Positions 32,961 to 42,560 of a stretch of 60,368 nt of DNA are shown piece by piece. Positions within the stretch are counted from its first letter, which is position 1; every line of letters starts with the position of its first letter. A program made the translations under genes and the position numbers. Source of the DNA: Asterionellopsis glacialis. Lineage: Eukaryota; Bacillariophyta; Plagiogrammaphyceae; Rhaphoneidales; Asterionellopsidaceae. The stretch covers positions 1-60,368 of the forward strand of contig WKLE02000372.1 in assembly GCA_014885115.2 (NCBI GenBank), read 5' to 3'. The notes beneath the pieces are model-generated. The model did no database searches and had not been told where the DNA came from. It saw only the letters and a list, made by a program, of their open reading frames with translations.

Positions 32961-35030
32961 ATGAAACAACCCACCGGGACCCGGGNNNNNNNNNNNNNNN
33001 NNNNNNNNNNNNNNNNNNNNNNNNNNNNNNNNNNNNNNNNNNNNNNNNNNNNNNNNNNNNNNNNNNNNNNNNNNNNNNNNNNNNNNNNNNNNNNNNNNNN
33101 NNNNNNNNNNNNNNNNNNNNNNNNNNNNNNNNNNNNNNNNNNNNNNGCAACGACAACAAAAGACGATGATGATTCCAAAAAGAAACATGGAAATAGATCA
33201 TGGCTTTGGAGTCGTCGATGTATTATTATTTTACGATCACATTCGAAATTTAATATGATTCGACTTTTTTTGGGGGGTATTTGTGGTTGTCTAATTGCAA
33301 TATGGGTCATACTTCAATTATTATCGTTGTTTCGGGGGTATGACGATAAAACATCATCGTTATCCTTGTCATCATTGACCGCTGCTGAAGAGACTACAAT
33401 AAAAAGACAAACAAATGAGAAACAGCAACAACAAAAAATTACATCATCATCACTGCGGTCATCATCATTGTCTACAACTAACAATAAGAATAATGCACAA
33501 CCACGATACGTAAGTTTTTTTGAACGTGATGGTGGTGGTAATGCAAATAATGATAATAGTGACAATGACAAGAAGATTTTTCCAACATTACAAAGATTAG
33601 ATTTAAACATGGAACGATATCCATCATATCGGCAAATGGAAGACGTCACAGAAGAAGAATTAGACGCACAGTTTAATTTACAAAATTCAAAGGATTACGA
33701 TCGTGGACGTGAAGACGATTTTGCAACAGAGGATTGTATACCACAATACGATTGGCAAGTATCATCCTTTCCAACATGTAATACTGTACATGAATTTCAT
33801 ATTGATGAATTTCATTCTCCCAACAAGCAGAATCACGATAACGAGGTTGGCATACTCACAAATGGATATTGGCGTGATGTTTGGTCGGTACGGGAGCAAC
33901 ATTCAGGTACCAAACGTGTATTGAAAACTATCCGATATCAACATGACTACACACCACGGAATTATGATCGTCATCGACGCGATGCTGTTGCTATGGAAAG
34001 GCTTACAAGTTCACCCTTTGTCGTAGATATATATGGTTTTTGTGGAAATTCAGGACTCTTTGACTTTAGTACAGGTGGTGATGTCACGTCTGCTATATGG
34101 CCCAAGGGATACGAGATAGCTGAAAATAACTTGACGAATCTACAAAAGCTACATATAGCAACTCAAGCTGCAATTGGTGTAGCTGCCATGCACAATAACA
34201 TCAAAGAAGGACAACCTTCTATGGCACATACGGACATTACACCAGGTCAATTTATTCTCATTGATGGATGGTATAAATTAAATGACTTCAATCGAGTACG
34301 GTTCCTACGATGGAACAAAGACAAGAATGAAGCCTGTGGATACACTGTAGGACGGAATCCTGGCAAGGTAATTATAAATAAAGAGCATCTGTCTCTCTGT
34401 CTCTCTCTAGAGTGCAAAGAAAGCATGCTTGTGGACCTGGAGAGAAGAAAAAATATTCTACATCATGAAGTTATAGTCTGTTTTTCTCAACACAATATTT
34501 GTCCCCCCCCCCCATTATTTCTTCCTTTCTCTCTTGCAGAATCGAGCACCTGAGGAGTACGCCTATGAATCACAATCAGAAAAGGTACGCAAAATACATT
34601 TCACTAATGTCCTTGCATGACGTGTTCTAAAAACAAACATTGACTGACCTTCATTTACAATACTTGGTTGGTTGTTCTATCCTCCCTTATCGTGTAATGC
34701 ACACAGGTGGATATCTACTCTCTAGGTAATATTTTTTATATGCTTCTGACAACATGGTGGCCATTTGAAGATGTGTCCGACAAGGAAGCCAAAAATTTAG
34801 TGAAAGATGGTGGCCGACCGAGGATACCAAAATCTATAATGGACAGTAAGGATCCGATTACACAAGTCTTGTTGGAAGCAATGATTATGTGCCACGAACA
34901 ATCTCAAACAGAACGAGCATCAGCTAGAAAAGTAGAAACTTTTTTGATGAACAAAATGAAAGAAATTGATCCAGACACTCTTGCAAAATGGAATAAACGA
35001 TACGGATCAGAGAATCTTGTCATACATTAA
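32961..35030 (+). CDS. Transmembrane atypical protein kinase
   Basis: Exons run to 34367, then 34540-34584, then 34707-35030, all phase 0. The start is unresolved: an ATG at 32961 precedes the gap, and the first in-frame ATG after it is 33255. A membrane span (MIRLFLGGICGCLIAIWVIL) is followed by a low-complexity linker and a kinase-like domain. The domain has RVLKTIRY with the expected lysine, HTDITPGQF as catalytic loop and LNDFNRVRF where DFG is usual, then NRAPEEY and VDIYSLGNIFYMLLT. The loop keeps the Asp but lacks the usual Asn, and DFG is DFN, so activity is uncertain. A signal-anchor would place the kinase domain in the lumen or outside. Related kinase-like proteins are common in diatoms. 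Confidence 0.78.
32986..33146. other. Assembly gap (161 N)
   Basis: The gap falls in or just before the N-terminal coding part of the kinase gene. Frame continuity across it is not informative because the size is estimated. Confidence 0.95.
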
Positions 35031-35758
35031 AATTAGCTATGTACCGTACCGATACAGTCGGTACCCTCCCATACAAAAAGACACGTGAAGTAAGAATATA
35101 TTCACCGCATACAAAGTTACGCTCTTCTGTTGTATGCATACTATTATTGCAACTATAATATGAAAAATTCATAAAAAGTTCACGGAAAAAGGATTGTGGT
35201 TAAAGTATGGCACGACTTGTTGGAAAAAATTTGAGAATTCAATTTCCTGAAAAGAAACACTGCTTCGCGGTGATTTGAACACGGGGTATTTAAAAACTGA
35301 GATCCGAATATTATGTTGGTATGATATGTAAAGTAGACATTCAAAACGTTGGTTCAGACCATGACACATTCAGCTTCCAAAAAATAATGTACTGAAAAGA
35401 AATTTATGAGAAAATCTGAAAGCCAGAATAATAATATGATGATGTTCTCTTCTGCTGTTGTTCCAAAAGCCTCAACTCTAATCTTTCTAATTTTCCTCTA
35501 CATTGTGACTCACTACCGACACGGACGGTCACCTGGACAAAAGGATGCCTGGAAAGAAGAAAAGAACTTCGAAACTGTTAGGTAATGACTTTCAATGACA
35601 AAGGGTACGAGTACGGTGGGAGCAAAGGGAACACCGCGATTCGCGACATTACTCATCCATTATTAAAGCCTGAGGCTTTCGCAGACTTTTTTCATCCACG
35701 TAGAAGTAGCGGGGCGATATCGGAAGTTCTTCTTCTTGTTTAATTTTTCAGCTCGCAA
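35031..35758. other. Spacer before the VTT gene
   Basis: No gene is seen. It includes a short GGTACC-type pair (GTACCGTACC and TCGGTACC, 35042-35065), an isolated relative of the motif clusters, and the 5' leader of the next gene. Confidence 0.45.
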
Positions 35759-37340
35759 ATGCCATTGGAGGAAAGACTTCAACGTGCAGATGGAAAGACC
35801 CAAGACTGTACTGTTGACAATGATACAGATAACCATGGTGAAGGAACAGTTGGTCAATATCAGTTTACAGGATACAATTCACGGAACGTTTACCGAAACA
35901 GTATTAGAAACACTTCAACTTCGGACGTTGACCCTCAAAGATCGAGAAAATATCAATGGATTATTACTATAATTTTGGTATTTATTGTGATTCTTGTTAT
36001 TGTAGATTCAACTACCAACAACCGCTTACAGCACGGTACTTTGCAGTTTCTGGAATGGGTAGAAAAACATCCCGGGCTTGGCGCTTTAGGCGTCATCATC
36101 ATCTACATTTTAGCTACAATATTTTTTATTCCAGGTTCAGTTCTATCCCTGGGAGCTGGCTTTGCATTTGGTTCTGCATTTAATAGTACGATTCAAGGCG
36201 TACTTGTAGCTTCCCTTGTAAGTTTGTTCGCCTCATATCGAAAATTTTGGAATGAAAAGTGCCTTGTTTAGTCATACTTTAATTACTGAAATCACCCCTC
36301 GTCGGTTTTCAAAAAAACTTTAGGCTGTTTTTGTTGGTGCATCTATTGGTTCGATCTGTGCTTTTCTGCTGGGGAGGTAAGTTCAATGTGCAGGAGCCAA
36401 TATGGTGGTGGTTCTACTTTTAAAATGCCAGCAAATTCGTCACAAACTAAAGGAAAATTTCAACTATTTCTCCGTAAAGGTACCTTTTTCGAGACTGTGT
36501 GTTACGTCTCGCAGCAAAATATCCAATCTTTCAAGCTGTTGATAAAGGTACGTTAGGAAAAGACCGATCAGATTGAAGCCTTTTATTATTCAAAATTTAC
36601 CATACACATGCATCTTAAACTCAATATTTTATTTTTATGGCGATTGTTTGGATCAAAAGCATTCGAAAGCAATGGGTTGAAGATCATGATTCTGTTACGA
36701 CTATCTCCACTAAGTAAGCCTTGTTATTTGAGATTTTTTTTTTGGATATTATGTTCATTTCACTCACCTAAGATACTTTTCGAAATCCTACAATGATAAA
36801 CATTTGCATACACTCTAGTTCCCTACAATGCGCTGGATTATATATCAGGTGTGAGCTCAATATCTTTATGGTCTTACTCGCTGGCAATGGTTGCAATGAT
36901 TCCAGGTATAATTGCATTTACTTTTGTTGGGGCAACAGCGTCCAGTCTATCCGATAGTACAACAAAGCATGGGGAAAGTCATCCCCTCCTTCGAACCATA
37001 AGTCTTATCGTTGGGGTAGTCTTTGCTATATTAGGAGTTTCAGTAGCTGGATATTATTCAAAAGTAGAGTTAAACAGAGTACGTACGTAGGGAGATGTGC
37101 ATGTAATTATTCTGTATGTATCGGTTCTAGACTTGATGAATGGCTTACACCCTTTCAGTTTCGAAATAAAGACTAACTTTCAAAGAGCTTTACGAACGCA
37201 CCTTCACTCCTTTCGTTCTATCTTTCTTTCTCCAGATTTTAGAAGAGTCTGAAACGACCTCCTCAAATTCAGTTGAAGAAGAGCTCATGAATAATCACAG
37301 AGAAGGGCCATTAATATCAGAACAACACCAAGTTATTTGA
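35759..37340 (+). CDS. VTT/DedA-family (TVP38/TMEM64-like) membrane protein
   Basis: Six exons: 35759-36217, 36324-36376, 36480-36547, 36660-36713, 36819-37078 and 37236-37340; 332 residues. All junctions are GT-AG with matching phases. The N-terminal 65 residues are polar, then comes a membrane span (WIITIILVFIVILVIV). The VTT (SNARE-associated) core follows: FIPGSVLSLGAGFAFG, VGASIGSICAFLLGRYLF, LRLSPLIPYNALDYISG, then two further hydrophobic helices ending VGVVFAILGVSVAGYYS. The short C-tail is acidic (LEESETTSSNSVEEEL). Members of this family act in membrane lipid scrambling and trafficking; here that is inference. Length is normal for the TVP38/TMEM64 group. Confidence 0.9.
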
Positions 37341-38826
37341 TTCAAAACTCTCTCCAGATTTGATTGACGAGAGAGCACATCTTTGTTTTCTACAATTTTG
37401 TAAGGGCAAAAAGAAGGATTAAAAAATCTGATATTTTAGCACAAGTTTGTAAGTATCGGAAAGAACATACCAGTTCTTTGTCAAACTGCTTTTTAAAGTT
37501 GTGGCGAACAGGAAGTTTCCAACATCATTTTTTAAATGGAAAGTCCTAGCAGCTCTCTCTCTCTCTCTCTCTCTCTAGAGTGAAGGGGATGTTGGTCCAT
37601 TCTGACACCTCTAGCAATGATCTTAAGTTGTGTTCATTACACAAAATCGAGTTAATTACTATTCTGATAAATCTATATAGGACAAGCAAACCCGGGAGGG
37701 AGTGGAGTGACTTGTTGTGTCATGGAGAACTGAAAAATCTGCTTGCAGTCATCTAGTCAGTTAGCTTTTTTAACTTCCAGAATAGTTTAGTAAAAAGTTC
37801 TAGCAGGTATCAACTCCACAATAAAAAAGGATGCGAAAAGTGAATGAGAAAATATGTGGAAGTGCATATTTTGCATGACAAGAATGACAATAAACAAGTA
37901 TTTAGAGTCCGATGAGTGCAACAGTAGTATTTTTTCAAGAATAGCTGCTTGCCAATTTAGTGGTACTAAGTGGTTCTATTATTTAACCTTTTCAGAGCAA
38001 TATATTTGTTCTGAGATATTTTGTGATTGTGCATGTTGATTTGATAATGGCCGGTTTGGTTGACTTTTTTGACTTCCTTTGGCATGTCATTGAAATCTTT
38101 ATGCTTTCAAGGCAGAATGCTTTGAAGTTTAGAATTTTTCCGGGGACCATGTTCAAAGAACCTGCTGACAATGATGTTATCAAAAACGAATTGTCGTCAC
38201 TTTGTTTCTCTGTGTGAAGAATTCATCAGAAAATGATTACAAGTGAAGAAAATAACATTTACAACCCTGAACCTGTTAGTACTATTAAATAGAACGTTAT
38301 ATTCTAAAGCGCATCAAAAAAGTCAATAATCACATTTTTTATAATCTTGGGTGCAAACAATCCGTGTTCGATACTTCCAGTGTGACCTGTGTAGAATCCA
38401 TTCTTGACCTAAACCTAAACATAGACACAAATCTGTAATATCAGCTTCAAAACGGAAGCTTTCGATGTTTATCACTTTTGAAACAATCCAAGTCAGTACT
38501 GTACTATAGTCATCAAGTAAAAAGAGTTGTTCATACACTAGATCTAAATTTTCAAAATATGTGAGAGTGCTTAAAAAGCTCTCTCCTGTATAATTCTTGA
38601 AATTTGTAGTTTACGAATATATTGCAGAAGAAGTAAATTGTCACAATAACTCTTATGATTTATACCTAGAGGACCTACTGGTAGTCTACTTTGTATAAAA
38701 AGGTTGTTTGCCAAAAAATCATCATCATCTACCTGGTACAATCGTACTGTTATCAAGAAGTACATGTGTATGAATTGGATTGATTTTTTTAAAGGTTATC
38801 ATCGCTTTTTCAATAACTGTATTTGT
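37341..38826. other. Intergenic spacer with CT run
   Basis: No gene is supported. A CT microsatellite lies at about 37551-37578. Short plus frames near 37854-38217 are hydrophobic or random and lack domains. Confidence 0.45.
37551..37578 (+). repeat. CT microsatellite ending CTAGAGTG
   Basis: A CT dinucleotide run ending in CTAGAGTG. The same end is seen in the kinase intron near 34405 and in the 8986 repeat (TCTCTCTAGAGTGG). Confidence 0.75.
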
Positions 38827-39621
38827 TTATTTAAATCGTTCCACTTGAACATCAAATAAAATAGTAGCATCACGTCTTGGATTTTTCACAACTGAATCCA
38901 AGGCACGTTGATCATTGGCATTCATGGGTTGTGGTTCTAAGTTTGGATAATTACTATAGGCAAGATTGGCAGGAACAATGATACGTCGTATGCCACCTTT
39001 TTTCATGCCAACCAAACCCGATTCTAATCCAGGTACAATTTGTCCAACATTCATATCAAAGGTGAGTGGAATGGCACCAAATCCATCTGGATTATTGTTC
39101 TTGGTGTTATAAAAAATGACACCATTTAAATTCAATAATCGTCCTGAACATTGGATGGATACTTTGGAGGATGTAGATGTTATACTGTCAGCCCCTGATC
39201 CTACTTTAAAGTCTTTAATTTGAACTCCATTGGGTAATGTCACAAATGCACTTTCCCCAACAGGGGCTGGTGCTTGTGTCCCTACATTGGTAAATTCAGC
39301 AGGTTTGGTATCCGATGCTGCATTGGAAACTTGGGGCATTGTTACTGCTGCTGTAGCAGACGTAGCTACAACACTATTCACAAAGATATCATGTAACACG
39401 GAGCGTCTTGTATTCATAATAGATTCCTCATGATTATGGCCGCGAAAAGTTGCCAACTTTGTTGTAGGATGATGTTGTGTCATTCTGGATGTTTGTGGGT
39501 GTGTGGGTGGTGTAAAACTTGACACGCCATGGTAGTCGTTCGGAAGTAAAGCTACTACGAATATCGTCATGATGGCCATCACTCCAATACCACCACAGAA
39601 ACCTTGTGAATGAACAATCAT
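38827..39621 (-). CDS. FKBP-type peptidyl-prolyl isomerase, thylakoid lumen
   Basis: Single exon, 264 residues. The N-terminus has a hydrophobic signal (MAIMTIFVVALLP), then SSFTPP, a plastid presequence region. A second targeting segment carries a twin arginine (NTRRSVLHDIFVNSVVATSA) and ends at VSNAASD, a typical lumenal cleavage pattern for Tat export into thylakoids. The FKBP domain starts near residue 130 (LPNGVQIKDFKVGSGADS), with VSIQCSGRLLN, the hydrophobic core VGQIVPGLESGLVGMKKGG and RRIIVPANLAYSNY. It ends TILFDVQVERFK. Such proteins catalyse prolyl cis-trans isomerisation and often help assemble photosynthetic complexes. Some binding-pocket residues differ from FKBP12, so catalytic strength is uncertain. 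Confidence 0.92.
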   Translation of the reverse strand: MIVHSQGFCGGIGVMAIMTIFVVALLPNDYHGVSSFTPPTHPQTSRMTQHHPTTKLATFRGHNHEESIMNTRRSVLHDIFVNSVVATSATAAVTMPQVSNAASDTKPAEFTNVGTQAPAPVGESAFVTLPNGVQIKDFKVGSGADSITSTSSKVSIQCSGRLLNLNGVIFYNTKNNNPDGFGAIPLTFDMNVGQIVPGLESGLVGMKKGGIRRIIVPANLAYSNYPNLEPQPMNANDQRALDSVVKNPRRDATILFDVQVERFK

Positions 39622-40372
39622 TCTATAGGAGTTGAATCAAAAGTAGTAACAATCGCTTGTAAAACTCGTGTAACTCTAAACACTCTTTCTCTCAATTGAC
39701 AATGTCACTGTGTCTCTTTTCTATTGTCTGTATCACCAATAGCTCTCTCTAGCCTAACTACAGTAGACGATTCTGCTCTCAACTTACTGTGTACGGTACG
39801 AGATGTATTGTGGTGTTGTGTGATGGGATGGTTTTACCAGGATTACCGACTTTTAGCTTTGCTGAGACAACCCTGATGACACTCTTTTAGAAATCTCGAC
39901 AAGAAGAGTGTTTGAATGTGGTATCTTTCCACAACATGTCACTAAAAAGGTCAGCGGTGACACACAAATGACACAGTATTATCAGTACTTTTTCTTTTGT
40001 GAGAAAAGATCCCTGCCACTGACGAACGAATTATCCCGACGAAGAACAGACAATAATCGATAATGAACAAATGAAAATAATGCGCCCTACATGTTAAAAG
40101 TGGGAGTGACATCAAGGAGGGGGAGTGACATCTTCTATTGTGTGTTCTGATATTTACCTTTTCAAGGTTAGGGTTATTAAAAAAATGTATTTGGAAAAAG
40201 GTGTATGATAAAAAATTATACCAAGAGTAGGAAAAAAAATTAACAATTTGTTCCTGGCGCTAAAACGAAGGGACGGTAGCCCCAAACATAAGTACCCTAT
40301 TCAATTCAGATTACAAATATAAATGATAGTATTGTTTCAAAAAATATCCATGTGCAGAAATGATGCTAACTG
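39622..40372. other. Spacer upstream of the FKBP gene
   Basis: Holds the FKBP promoter. I see no other gene and no clear repeat apart from a doubled GGGAGTGACATC near 40100-40131. Confidence 0.45.
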
Positions 40373-40374
40373 GT

Positions 40375-40468
40375 GCTAACGGGTTAGCGTTTTAGCAAAT
40401 GAATCTAACGGGTTAGCGTCATTTTGCTACTATGGAGTTTTACTAGTAAATTTTTACTAGTAAAACTC
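40375..40468. repeat. Three consecutive short palindromes
   Basis: GCTAACGGGTTAGC at 40375-40388 and CTAACGGGTTAG at 40405-40416 are perfect inverted repeats on a GG centre. At 40435-40468 a 16-bp arm GAGTTTTACTAGTAAA is followed after TT by its exact complement. A further ACTAGTAA occurs at 40492. These could be hairpins or binding sites; they might also be the end of a small element. Confidence 0.85.
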
Positions 40469-40763
40469 ATGTGCTGATATTGAATATTTTCTACTAGTAA
40501 TTAACACCTACATTGCTTCCACCGAGAGTGCTGTGTTTACAGAATTAGGAATAGTACAGTTAGGTCAAAAATACAAAAATACTTAAGGAATATCAAATTT
40601 AAACTTCTTTTTAATGGTCAAGACTGTAATTTTCCCACTACAATACTGTACCATTCTATTCTTCTTTCTCTTTTTGTACAAAAGATGCCGCCGTCAGAAC
40701 TAACAAAGATGATGAAAGCTTCCACGACAAGGAAGACATGGAAGCAGAAACTACCACAAGAAG

Positions 40764-41789
40764 TTGAAATACAAATTAAAATGTGCGAATGTTCCAATGG
40801 TAGCTTCACAATTTGATGAAGGTGAATTGTCAGCTACAGCTTATAGATCCAGAACCAGTTTAGTTGTTTCAATGGTTCTGTCTTCCACTGTCTTTGGTCA
40901 ACAGTGGGATTTTAACACAAGACACCCTAAAGATTCTAAATGGTACCTTGGAAACACTTGTTCCAATGAAGACAGAAATAAAAAAGCATTCCAACTTATT
41001 GTTGGAACAGATTTAGATGATGAAGATACTTACATTGCCCTCAATCACAACATTATTCCAAGATTGGTTTCCCAAGGCACAGCAGAATGGTTTCTTGATT
41101 GACATCATCAACAAATGATGGAATGATAAGAGCTCTGTCAAATTGGATCAATATTCAACATGAACTTTGATCACAATTCAAAATTGTTCTTGGTTATGCT
41201 GGCATCTCTCATTTGTTACCAGACCAACAAGAAGACAACATGTACAGACAATGAACCAGAAGATGACCATGAAGATCATGAACTAATTGAAGACAAAGAT
41301 GAAGAAGCTGCTGAAACATGGATCATTTCACTAAATGATCCTGATTCATTTGAACAAGCTAAGCTTGACTTCAAAACTGATGTTCTGGATCAAAACATTT
41401 TAGAAGCCATGCTATTGAAACTAAACACAGCCATCCCTAAAACAATTGATGCCATTGAAAAGAAGGTCCTTTCATGGGTTGATTGTCCAATCAATGATAG
41501 AGATTTTGCATTTATGAAAGTTAGTGAGGTTACAAAGGACAATGGAATTTAAATTCCACCTAGGATACACCAAAATTGCTTACTAAAACTTGTGAGCAGC
41601 AAATGCAAGTCAGACACCAACACTGCTGTCAACAACAATCCAGTAGCACCTCCTTTTGATCCTGTTTTTGTTTCTCTTTTGAAATCAACATTCATGAAGC
41701 CTCAGAAGAAAGGAAATTCAGAAGGACAACAGCTATTTGTGATTCATTTAGTGGATTTTCCTTTGAAAGTTATAATTGAAACACTCTAG
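40764..41789 (+). pseudogene. Orphan broken coding segment
   Basis: Three plus-strand open pieces follow each other: 40764-41102, 41160-41552 and 41592-41789. Their composition is protein-like rather than random (for example GTDLDDEDTYIALNHNIIPR, then PEDDHEDHELIEDKDEEAAE, then PKTIDAIEKKVLSWVDCP). They lack convincing ATG starts and introns with good splice sites between them, and stops separate the pieces. This suggests a decayed gene, perhaps from a mobile element. I recognise no domain. Confidence 0.4.
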
Positions 41790-42560
41790 AGGGTAATTGA
41801 AGTTGGAAGTTCAAGAACTACAATTTGACTGCTTTTATGTAAAATATGTAATCTGTGGGACAAAATATTTTAACTTGGCACGCCTAAAATTTTGACCCAA
41901 AACTTTATCGGAAATGTTCATGCGTTCGAACATATGTAGAGAAAGTTGAAGGCGGCTCTTCTGTGGAGGTTAGAGTAACCATTGGGATTGAAAGTAAAAT
42001 GAAAAAATTGTACAAGTAAAAAAAGTGAGAAGATTTGAAGCATAGTGAGTGGGGGAGGGAAATAATTGATGAATTTCACTTTAACTTTGACAGATGATGA
42101 AATAATTGATGTACTTAACTTTAACTCTGACAGATAAAATAATTGATGCTTTTAAATTTAACACTGACAGGTACAATTTTCTAGTAGGATTCTACAGAGT
42201 TGTCCATGTAGGGGTTTTAGTAAAGGAGAAGTCGCACGCCATGGGTGCACGCACGCACGTACTTTGACTCCAAACACAAGAAAATCACATGAGCCCTGTG
42301 TTTTTCGCCCGTCCAAGAGACTTCCGATTCCGTCGTGTGGGCAGAGAAATCTCAGTCGTTGCGAGACACGTTGAAGTCTGGCAACCGTCTGTCATACAAG
42401 GTGTGATTGGGTCGAAAGTCGACGACGATAAGAATACATACCGTCCCTGTCCAGCAAGAGACAAGAGAAGTCAACGAAGAAGAAGAACAAGCGAAAGGAA
42501 CCGAAATAATAGAGCAAGTGCAAGAACGAAGGAATTTTGATACCATAGCAACGAAAAATC
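41790..42560. other. Spacer and 5' leader before ABCE1
   Basis: Includes a three-copy tandem repeat (next entry) and, from about 42240, a more GC-rich stretch that is probably promoter and 5' UTR. The open frame at 42289-42540 ends just before the ABCE1 start and looks like chance in a GC-rich leader. Confidence 0.5.
42061..42170. repeat. Three-copy ~38-bp imperfect tandem repeat
   Basis: Units begin AATAATTGATG at 42061, 42101 and 42138 and each ends in (T/C)TGACAG. The middles vary around TTTAACTTTG. Non-coding. Confidence 0.8.

Noticed and set aside
32899..33310. Minus-strand frames spanning the N gap
   Set aside because: They are open only because the gap is undefined.
42289..42540. Short frame upstream of ABCE1
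   Set aside because: Arg-rich chance frame in a GC-rich leader; no domain and a separate stop just before the real start.
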